Below, in pieces: positions 1 to 5,455 of a stretch of DNA of 5,853 nt. Positions within the stretch are counted from its first letter, which is position 1. Each line of letters opens with the position of its first letter. The notes beneath the pieces are model-generated. The model saw nothing but the letters and a program-made list of their open reading frames with translations. It searched no databases and was not told the origin of the DNA. The DNA comes from Cytophagales bacterium (lineage in GTDB: Bacteria > Bacteroidota > Bacteroidia > Cytophagales > Spirosomataceae), in contig JABMMK010000156.1 of NCBI GenBank assembly GCA_013205605.1, positions 1-5,853 of the forward strand. Direction: 5' to 3'. The translations under genes were made by a program, and so were the position numbers.

Positions 1-940
1 CTCCCATGTTTTTATGGAAGTAAGTTCACATGCAGTGGTCCAAAAAAGAATTCATGGTTTACAATTTAAGGGAGCTATTTTTTCCAATATCACCCGTGAC
101 CATTTAGATTTTCACGAAACATTTGACGAATACATTAAAGCAAAAAAGGGTTTCTTTGATGCCTTGCCGGAGACCGCTTTTGCTTTGACCAATCAAGATG
201 ATAAGCGGGGCCAAATTATGCTTCAGAATACGAAGGCAAAAAAATACAGCTATGGGATTTTAAATTCATCTGATTTCAAGGCGAAAATAATTAGTAATGG
301 AGTGGGAGGTTTGCAAGTAGAATTTGACGGCCAGGCGATTCATGCGCAATTGATCGGTACGTTTAATGCGTATAATTTATTAGCTATTTATTCAACAGCC
401 ATTTTATTAGGCGAGGATAAGGAAGAGGTATTAGTGCAAATGTCTGCATTAAAAACGGCTACCGGAAGGTTTGACCAATTAGCGGGACCTAATCATAAAA
501 TGGGAATTGTCGACTATGCGCATACGCCAGATGCCTTGGAAAATGTACTTAAAACCATTCAGGCCATTCGAAATAAGTCTCAAAAAATAATTACCGTGGT
601 CGGTTGTGGTGGAAATAGGGACGCGGGGAAGAGGCCTATTATGGCAGAACTAGCAGCACATTATAGTGATGCGGTAATTTTGACATCCGATAATCCTAGG
701 TTTGAGGATCCGGAAGACATTTTAGATCAAATGGAAGCGGGAGTTCCCAAAGAAGTAGCTTATAAAGTTACCCGCATCAGTGATCGGAAATTAGCCATCA
801 TGACTGCTGTTAGGGAATTGGCCAAAGCAGGGGATGTTATTTTGGTTGCTGGGAAAGGCCATGAAACCTATCAAGATATTAAAGGCGTGAAGCACGATTT
901 TGACGATAAATTAGTGTTGGCCCTCGCTTTTGAGAGCTAA
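1..940 (+). CDS. murE: UDP-N-acetylmuramoyl-L-alanyl-D-glutamate--2,6-diaminopimelate ligase (MurE), 3' part only
   Basis: Cytoplasmic Mur ligase that uses ATP to add the third stem-peptide residue to UDP-MurNAc-L-Ala-D-Glu. About 313 C-terminal residues are visible; full MurE is usually near 490, so the N-terminal UDP-binding domain and P-loop lie outside the window. The reading frame is open from base 2 (Ser-His-Val-Phe before the Met at 14), so that Met is internal and not the start. Visible motifs, numbered from it: EVSSHA (2-7), TRDHLDFH (27-34), the AKK segment whose Lys44 matches the carbamylated lysine of Mur ligases, TGRFDQL, VDYAHTPDALENVL, GCGGNRDAGKRP, DNPR (bases 689-700) and AGKGHETYQ near the end. 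DNPR plus the GKGHE segment is the signature for meso-diaminopimelate rather than lysine, so a DAP-type wall is inferred. mraY follows after 67 bases, as expected in a dcw cluster. Identification is very secure. Confidence 0.97.
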   Translation, partial: SHVFMEVSSHAVVQKRIHGLQFKGAIFSNITRDHLDFHETFDEYIKAKKGFFDALPETAFALTNQDDKRGQIMLQNTKAKKYSYGILNSSDFKAKIISNGVGGLQVEFDGQAIHAQLIGTFNAYNLLAIYSTAILLGEDKEEVLVQMSALKTATGRFDQLAGPNHKMGIVDYAHTPDALENVLKTIQAIRNKSQKIITVVGCGGNRDAGKRPIMAELAAHYSDAVILTSDNPRFEDPEDILDQMEAGVPKEVAYKVTRISDRKLAIMTAVRELAKAGDVILVAGKGHETYQDIKGVKHDFDDKLVLALAFES

Positions 941-972
941 TTTGTACAAGCAATCAAAATTTTGCAACTTTG
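941..972 (+). promoter_or_regulatory. Candidate Bacteroidota-type promoter for mraY
   Basis: In the 67-base murE-mraY gap, TTTG at 941-944 is followed after 20 bases by CAACTTTG at 965-972. This fits TTG-N17-23-TAnnTTTG except that the first T of the -7 element is C. A start about 6-8 bases downstream would leave a leader of about 30 bases before the mraY ATG. No hairpin terminator is visible in the gap, so transcription from murE probably also continues into mraY. The region is AT-rich, so chance matches are a real possibility. Confidence 0.42.
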
Positions 973-1007
973 TTTTTAGTTTTTTCCCACCTAAAAATAG
1001 CTAAGGA

Positions 1008-2219
1008 ATGTTTTATTACCTTTTTGAATACTTAGACAAAACACTAAACGTTCCTGGCGCTGGGGTATTTCAATACATTACTTTTCGGGCATTTGCGGCC
1101 ACGATTACATCTCTTGGAATCGCTGCTATTTGGGGAAAATCTGTCATCTATCGATTGCAAAGATTACAAATCGGAGAGGAAATTCGCGATCTTGGTTTGG
1201 AAGGTCAAATGCAGAAAAAAGGAACGCCGACGATGGGTGGTTTCATCATTTTACTTTCATTAATTATCCCCACTATTTTATTTGCCAAAATAACGAATGT
1301 ATATATCGTTTTGTTATTGCTTTCGGCTGTTTGGTTAGGAGCAGTGGGTTTTTTAGATGATTACATTAAGGTTTTCAAAAAAAATAAAGAAGGACTTTCA
1401 GGTAAATTTAAGATTGTGGGTCAGATAGGCTTAGGTTTAATTGTAGGCCTAACGATGTATTATAACGAGCACATTAAAGTAAGGGTGTATTCAAAATTAA
1501 CGATGCTGGCGGATGGGACACAAGTTCAGTCTTACACAGATTCTAAATCTTTAATGACGACGGTTCCATTTTTGAAAAATAATCAGTTTGATTATAATAT
1601 GTTATTGCCAAGCTTTATTCCGGACCATTATGTTTGGGTTGTGTATGTGTTGGTTGTGATTTTTATCATTACTGCGGTGTCAAATGGGGCTAACATTACG
1701 GACGGCTTGGATGGATTAGCCGCTGGGACTTCTGTCATCATCGGCCTAACCTTAGCGGTATTAGCTTATGTGTCTGGAAATAAAGTATTTTCTCAATATT
1801 TAAATGTCATGTTCATCCCTAATTCAGGGGAATTAGCAATTTTTTGTGCGGCTTTTGTAGGTGCATGCATTGGATTTTTATGGTATAATACGTATCCTGC
1901 TCAGGTATTTATGGGCGATACGGGAAGCCTGATGTTAGGTGGTGTGATTGCGACATTGGCGATCGTTATTCGAAAGGAGATGTTGATTCCAGTCCTATGC
2001 GGAATATTTCTCATTGAAAATTTATCCGTCATCATTCAGGTGGGCTATTTTAAATATACCAAACGAAAATATGGGGAAGGTAGACGAGTTTTTCTCATGT
2101 CGCCTTTGCACCATCATTTTCAAAAGAAAAATTACCATGAGTCTAAAATCGTTATCCGATTCTTGATTGTTGGAATAATTTTAGCCGTTGTATCATTAGT
2201 AACATTAAAATTGCGTTAA
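1008..2219 (+). CDS. mraY: Phospho-N-acetylmuramoyl-pentapeptide-transferase (MraY)
   Basis: Integral inner-membrane enzyme that transfers phospho-MurNAc-pentapeptide from UDP to undecaprenyl phosphate, giving lipid I and UMP. The 403 residues start at an ATG whose sequence MFYYLFEYL is a normal MraY beginning. About ten hydrophobic segments can be drawn, near residues 22-44, 76-94, 98-115, 135-151, 208-226, 238-256, 275-293, 306-320, 325-347 and 384-400. Motifs: KKGTPTMGG (70-78), Asp117-Asp118 in FLDDYIKVF, NGANITDGLDGLAAG (226-240), FMGDTGS with Asp304 (301-307), and PLHHHFQKK with the histidine cluster 368-370, all expected for catalysis and Mg/nucleotide binding. It is about 40 residues longer than the 360-residue E. 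coli enzyme; most of the excess is a polar loop at about 153-206 between segments 4 and 5, predicted periplasmic. AAGG(A) sits directly against the ATG, too close for a normal ribosome site. aroA follows after 14 bases, so co-transcription is likely. Confidence 0.98.
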   Translation: MFYYLFEYLDKTLNVPGAGVFQYITFRAFAATITSLGIAAIWGKSVIYRLQRLQIGEEIRDLGLEGQMQKKGTPTMGGFIILLSLIIPTILFAKITNVYIVLLLLSAVWLGAVGFLDDYIKVFKKNKEGLSGKFKIVGQIGLGLIVGLTMYYNEHIKVRVYSKLTMLADGTQVQSYTDSKSLMTTVPFLKNNQFDYNMLLPSFIPDHYVWVVYVLVVIFIITAVSNGANITDGLDGLAAGTSVIIGLTLAVLAYVSGNKVFSQYLNVMFIPNSGELAIFCAAFVGACIGFLWYNTYPAQVFMGDTGSLMLGGVIATLAIVIRKEMLIPVLCGIFLIENLSVIIQVGYFKYTKRKYGEGRRVFLMSPLHHHFQKKNYHESKIVIRFLIVGIILAVVSLVTLKLR

Positions 2220-2233
2220 TCACGTATTCTATT

Positions 2234-2236
2234 TTG
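2234..2236 (+). other. Non-ATG (TTG) initiation codon of aroA
   Basis: The aroA frame is open back into the end of mraY but offers no ATG or GTG near the expected start. TTG at 2234 yields M-D-Q-I-R-L-F-P, the right length before the KSESNR active-site segment. No Shine-Dalgarno-like sequence precedes it in the 14-base gap, which is common in this phylum. Translation may rely on ribosomes finishing mraY at 2219. Confidence 0.7.
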
Positions 2237-3472
2237 GATCAAATTCGTCTTTTCCCCATTGGACATTCTTTTCAAGAGATCATAGCCCTTCCTGCGTCAA
2301 AATCAGAAAGTAATCGATCGTTAATTCTGAATGCTTTAGCTGGGGGAGACCTAAGTAACTTGTCTAATTTAGCTGAGGCTCGGGATACGCAAACCATGAT
2401 TCGCTTGTTATCTCAAAAAGATCAAGAAGTTGCAGATGTATTGGATGCAGGAACGACGATGCGTTTTTTGACTGCTTATTATGCGATAACGGGTCAGAAA
2501 AAGCGAATGACGGGTACACCTCGTATGTGCGAGCGCCCTATTGGTATTTTAGTAGATGCCTTGAGGAATTTGGGTGCGGATATAGAGTATGAAAACAAAG
2601 AAGGATATCCTCCATTGCTTTTGGGCGGATTTACCTATGCGGGAACTCGTTCCCTTTCTATGCGTGGGGACGTGAGTTCTCAATTTATATCGGCGATATT
2701 GATGTTGGCCCCTTTGTTGCCCGAAGGACTTCATGTAAAAATAACGGGTTCATTAGGCTCGAAACCCTATATTGAAATGACCTTAGCGCAGATGAAGCAT
2801 TTTGGTATTGAGTCCAAGGTGGATTGGGAAAATGGCGAGATTGATATCGCGCATCAGTCTTATCATTCAATCCCATTTGCGGTAGAATCTGACTGGTCGG
2901 GGGCAAGTTATTGGTATTCCATGGTGGCCATTTCTCCTTTTGAAGATACTTCGTTGGAGCTCTTAGGGCTGAAAGAAAATTCATTGCAAGGGGATTCCGA
3001 AATCAAATCGATCATGGAGCTTTTGGGTGTAAAAAGTACATTTACAGGGCGTGGATATCTATTAACGAAATGTCCCTCAAAGGAGTCGGCAGCTTGGGAC
3101 TTTACCGATTGCCCAGATTTAGCCCAAACCATTTGTGTGGTGGCAGCAGTTAAAAATATCACATTTACCTTAACTGGAATTGAATCTTTAAAAGTTAAGG
3201 AAACGGATCGGGTGTTGGCTTTACAAAATGACTTGGCTAAGTTGGGGAGTCAATTGGTCGAGCTAGAAAAAAATCATTTATATCAATTGTCGGGTGATTT
3301 CGCAGACCGAGATACCTGTCCGGAAATAGAAACCTATGATGATCACCGAATGGCCATGGCCTTTGCGCCTGTTGGACTTTTATGTGAATTAATTATTCTT
3401 GAACCTGGCGTGGTCGCTAAATCGTATCCAAGTTTTTGGGACCATATTCATAAAATTTTGAAGTCGGCATAA
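2234..3472 (+). CDS. aroA: 3-phosphoshikimate 1-carboxyvinyltransferase (EPSP synthase), TTG start
   Basis: Sixth step of the shikimate pathway: PEP plus shikimate-3-phosphate gives EPSP, in the cytoplasm, towards chorismate and aromatic amino acids. The 412 residues fit the family (427 in E. coli). Motifs: KSESNR with Lys23 and Arg28, DAGTTMRF (71-78), PRMCERPIG (96-104), VSSQF (147-151), PYIEMTL (178-184), CPDLAQT with catalytic-type Asp295, VKETDR with Lys323, Glu324 and Arg327, DDHRMAMA (369-376), and Lys396 in AKSYPSF. These separate it from the related PEP enzyme MurA, which is shaped around a catalytic Cys loop and UDP-GlcNAc. The start is TTG at 2234: there is no in-frame ATG upstream until well inside mraY, and the first internal Met (about residue 55) lies beyond the KSESNR site. 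An ATT at 2231 is a less likely alternative. The position of Pro101 in E. coli is Phe78 here. It sits 14 bases after mraY and is probably translated from a shared transcript. Confidence 0.96.
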   Translation: MDQIRLFPIGHSFQEIIALPASKSESNRSLILNALAGGDLSNLSNLAEARDTQTMIRLLSQKDQEVADVLDAGTTMRFLTAYYAITGQKKRMTGTPRMCERPIGILVDALRNLGADIEYENKEGYPPLLLGGFTYAGTRSLSMRGDVSSQFISAILMLAPLLPEGLHVKITGSLGSKPYIEMTLAQMKHFGIESKVDWENGEIDIAHQSYHSIPFAVESDWSGASYWYSMVAISPFEDTSLELLGLKENSLQGDSEIKSIMELLGVKSTFTGRGYLLTKCPSKESAAWDFTDCPDLAQTICVVAAVKNITFTLTGIESLKVKETDRVLALQNDLAKLGSQLVELEKNHLYQLSGDFADRDTCPEIETYDDHRMAMAFAPVGLLCELIILEPGVVAKSYPSFWDHIHKILKSA

Positions 3473-3497
3473 CATGCTTTATATTCATTTGAGTCAA

Positions 3498-3505
3498 TAT
3501 TTTTG
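3498..3505 (+). promoter_or_regulatory. Candidate -7 promoter element for the amidohydrolase gene
   Basis: TATTTTTG is an exact match to the Bacteroidota -7 consensus TAnnTTTG. It lies 25 bases before the ATG at 3531, giving a plausible leader of about 15-20 bases. No TTG occurs 17-23 bases upstream, where the sequence is AT-rich with only CTTTA near 3477-3481, so the -33 half is weak. If real, it rules out translation from the ATG at 3474, which would precede the transcript. Confidence 0.42.
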
Positions 3506-3530
3506 TAAAAGCTATTTAAAAATAAATGCT

Positions 3531-4808
3531 ATGAAAAGAATCATTTTAATGTTGATCCTAAGTCCCTTGTTGGCTTTTTCACAAAAGACCATCATTCACT
3601 GCGGAAAATTAATTGACGTAAAGTCATTACAAGTATTGACGAATATGTCGATCATTGTCGAAGGTAAAAAAATCAGTGCCGTTTTGCCAGGATATCAGGA
3701 TGGAGCCAAAGGGGATCAAGTGATTAATTTGAAAAATAAAACGGTCATGCCGGGTTTGATCGACATGCACGTCCATTTAGAAAGCGAGACAAATCCAAGT
3801 GCCTATTTAGATCGTTTTACTAAAAACCCGGGAGACATCGCATACCAAGCATTAGTCAATGCAAAAAAGAATTTAATGGCAGGGTTTACGACTGTTCGAG
3901 ATTTAGGAGGTACCCATGTCGTGATCAGTTTACGCAATGCCATCAATAAGGGATTGGTGGAAGGTCCTCGGATTTTTACCGCTGGCGTTACGATTGGTAC
4001 AACGGGAGGTCATGCGGATGATACCAATGGAATTAATGAAACATTTAAAAAGGATTTGGGTCCTGAAGATGGCGTTATTAATGGGGTTGACGATGCGGCC
4101 AAAGCTGTTCGTCAGCGATATAAGGAAGGTTCAGATTTAATTAAAATTTCGGCGACTGGCGGAGTTTTAAGTTATGCGAAAGATGGGATGGGTTCTCAGT
4201 TCACAGAAGAGGAAGTTCGTGCGATTGTTAAAATGGCTAAGGATTATGGATTTAAGGTGGCGGCACATGCACATGGAGCCGAGGGGATGAAAAGGGCTGT
4301 TTTAGGTGGGGTTAATTCGATCGAACATGGAACTTTTATGACCGCTGAGGTGATGAATCTGATGAAAGAAAGGGGAACTTATTTTGTGCCTACGGTCATT
4401 GCGGGCCGATCGGTTGCGGATTCAGCTTTAATCCCAAATTATTATCCAGAAATGGTCAAGAGGAAAGCATTGGAAATAGGACCTATTATCCAGTCAACCT
4501 TTGGTAAAGCGTATAAAGCAGGTGTGAAAATAGCTTTTGGAACGGATGCGGGTGTCTTTGGCCATGGAAAAAATGCACGAGAGTTTGAGCTGATGCATGA
4601 AGCCGGTATGCCTGTTTTGGAAACTATTCAAAGTGCCACTCTAAATGCTGCAGATTTATTAGGACAATCTCAAAATTTGGGTTCGATCGAAGTAGGTAAA
4701 TCGGCGGATATTATTGCCGTGGAAGGCAATCCCGTTGAGACCATTCAGTCTATGAGCAAAGTTAAATTTGTGATGCGTGACGGAGTCGTGATGAAAAATG
4801 TAAATTAA
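3531..4808 (+). CDS. Secreted metal-dependent amidohydrolase, imidazolonepropionase/prolidase-like (COG1228)
   Basis: Hydrolase of the amidohydrolase superfamily, 425 residues, with a two-metal TIM-barrel site. Motifs: His80 and His82 in GLIDMHVHLE, Lys205 in DLIKISATGG (probable carboxylated bridging lysine), His246 and His248 in AAHAHG, His266 in SIEHGTF, Asp339 in FGTDAGVFGHG, and a C-terminal small beta domain ending SIEVGKSADIIAVEGNP. The set is complete, so it should be active. Residues 1-17 form a signal peptide: basic MKR, hydrophobic core, then AFS before Gln18. This suggests periplasmic or outer location; no lipobox Cys and no type IX C-terminal domain are seen. Characterised relatives in this group include Xaa-Pro dipeptidases and dipeptide carboxypeptidases, so peptide scavenging is a guess; the exact substrate cannot be read from sequence. 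An ATG at 3474 would add 19 residues and spoil the signal peptide, so the start at 3531 is preferred. The stop overlaps that of the convergent minus-strand gene. Confidence 0.9.
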   Translation: MKRIILMLILSPLLAFSQKTIIHCGKLIDVKSLQVLTNMSIIVEGKKISAVLPGYQDGAKGDQVINLKNKTVMPGLIDMHVHLESETNPSAYLDRFTKNPGDIAYQALVNAKKNLMAGFTTVRDLGGTHVVISLRNAINKGLVEGPRIFTAGVTIGTTGGHADDTNGINETFKKDLGPEDGVINGVDDAAKAVRQRYKEGSDLIKISATGGVLSYAKDGMGSQFTEEEVRAIVKMAKDYGFKVAAHAHGAEGMKRAVLGGVNSIEHGTFMTAEVMNLMKERGTYFVPTVIAGRSVADSALIPNYYPEMVKRKALEIGPIIQSTFGKAYKAGVKIAFGTDAGVFGHGKNAREFELMHEAGMPVLETIQSATLNAADLLGQSQNLGSIEVGKSADIIAVEGNPVETIQSMSKVKFVMRDGVVMKNVN

Positions 4809-4810
4809 TT
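4803..4810. other. Overlapping convergent stop codons in an AATTAATT palindrome
   Basis: The plus-strand TAA (4806-4808) of the amidohydrolase gene and the minus-strand TAA (4805-4807 read in reverse) of the membrane protein gene share the central TTAA. The two coding regions overlap by 4 bases. No intrinsic terminator fits between them, so each transcript must end inside the other gene's coding region or by another mechanism. Confidence 0.9.
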
Positions 4811-5359
4811 CATTGCAGGAATCCGATTTTTTAGGTATTCAAAGGAGCCTAAGAAAATGGCCGAAAATATAAATTGACTTGCCAACGTATTTTTCAAAAA
4901 GGGTATTCCAGCTGCGTAACAGGCTAATAATCCTTGAATGGATTTTGCATACGTGATATCGCTTGAAAGCCAAACAGCGAAATTGGACAATAGAAAAAAG
5001 CCGATACCCGAAACTAAATTGGTACTTATAAAATTCAAAGCGGTCATTTTTTGCTGGTTAAGTCTGCTTCCTAATAAGGTGATTAGTGCAAAAATACCCA
5101 TGTGAACTCCATCAAATCCGAATGAAAAACTAGGAAAGTATTCAGTATATAAGAAGTTATTTAAGAGTAAATTGGATAGCCAAACAGCTAAAATGGTCCA
5201 TGAAATGGCTTGAATTTTTTGATTAAAATAGATTCCAGCAAACAATGCCATAGAAGCGATGGGTGAGAAATTCACCCAATTTGTTCCTCCTAAAATAAAT
5301 AATCTACTGGCTACGGCAAAGGCTAAAAATCCGATAAGTACGAGTGTTCTTTTTGTCAT
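4805..5359 (-). CDS. DUF6580-like polytopic membrane protein, possible ECF-transporter S-component-like
   Basis: A 184-residue, strongly hydrophobic protein with about five membrane segments (near residues 5-22, 33-66 as two closely spaced helices, 85-98, 110-131 and 145-172). Its landmarks are NFSPIASMALFAG (30-42), an Asn-rich turn after WLSNLLLN (60-67), the NFAVWLSS segment (127-133) and CYAAGIPFLKNTL (147-159). These match what I recall of the DUF6580 family of small Bacteroidota membrane proteins, sometimes annotated as putative transport proteins with an S-component-like fold. The family assignment is from memory and the substrate is unknown. The N-terminus has a Lys-Arg pair followed by a hydrophobic helix that is more likely a membrane anchor than a cleaved signal. 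It is convergent with the amidohydrolase gene and divergent from purK, so it forms its own transcription unit; no ATP-binding partner is nearby. Confidence 0.8.
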   Translation of the reverse strand: MTKRTLVLIGFLAFAVASRLFILGGTNWVNFSPIASMALFAGIYFNQKIQAISWTILAVWLSNLLLNNFLYTEYFPSFSFGFDGVHMGIFALITLLGSRLNQQKMTALNFISTNLVSGIGFFLLSNFAVWLSSDITYAKSIQGLLACYAAGIPFLKNTLASQFIFSAIFLGSFEYLKNRIPAMN

Positions 5360-5378
5360 TTCTTGTTAACGTAAAAGT

Positions 5379-5413
5379 CAAATATATTTTTAGAAGGCTA
5401 AATAATTTCCAAA
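5379..5413 (-). promoter_or_regulatory. Candidate promoter for the DUF6580-like gene
   Basis: Read on the minus strand, TATATTTG (5386-5379) is an exact match to TAnnTTTG. TTTG (5413-5410) precedes it with a 23-base spacer, the upper end of the 17-23 range. The -7 element ends 19 bases before the ATG at 5359, so the expected leader is about 10-15 bases. This is the best-matching promoter in the window. Confidence 0.55.
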
Positions 5414-5439
5414 GGTAAAACAAAAGCCGTAATTTTACC
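5414..5439. repeat. 7-base inverted repeat in the divergent intergenic region
   Basis: GGTAAAA (5414-5420) and TTTTACC (5433-5439) are perfect inverted copies separated by 12 bases. The left arm abuts the candidate -33 element of the minus-strand gene and the right arm overlaps the candidate -7 element of purK, a position suited to an operator. An RNA hairpin is also possible but the loop is long and the stem AT-rich. It does not resemble the proteobacterial PurR box. Confidence 0.35.
5430..5437 (+). promoter_or_regulatory. Weak candidate -7 element for purK
   Basis: TAATTTTA matches TAnnTTTG at all fixed positions except the final G. It lies 18 bases upstream of the purK ATG, giving a short leader. 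No TTG is found 17-23 bases upstream, so support is limited. Confidence 0.28.
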
Positions 5440-5455
5440 CATTCTAATTCAAATT

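Noticed and set aside
14..16. ATG at 14 as the start of murE
   Set aside because: The frame is open to the left edge with typical MurE residues (His-Val-Phe-Met-Glu-Val-Ser), and the remaining protein would lack the UDP-binding and P-loop domains; the gene is simply cut by the window.
961..990. T-rich run after murE as an intrinsic terminator
   Set aside because: No GC-rich stem precedes the T runs, and the same bases are better read as promoter-like sequence.
1130..1360. Plus-strand open frame of 76 codons inside mraY
   Set aside because: It is out of frame with the conserved MraY motifs that cover the same bases and shows no family resemblance.
2549..3162. Three overlapping minus-strand open frames inside aroA (61, 99 and 84 codons)
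   Set aside because: They lie antisense to a strongly conserved gene, have no recognisable domains, odd composition and no promoter-like signals; chance frames.
2234..3472. MurA (UDP-GlcNAc enolpyruvyl transferase) instead of AroA, suggested by the cell-wall neighbourhood
   Set aside because: KSESNR, VKETDR, DDHRMAMA and the C-terminal Lys are EPSP synthase signatures, and the MurA catalytic Cys loop is not seen.
3474..3476. ATG at 3474 as the amidohydrolase start
   Set aside because: It would put 19 atypical residues before a clear signal peptide and lies upstream of the only good promoter-like element.
3937..4140. Plus-strand open frame of 67 codons inside the amidohydrolase gene
   Set aside because: Shadow of the conserved coding frame, with no recognisable features.
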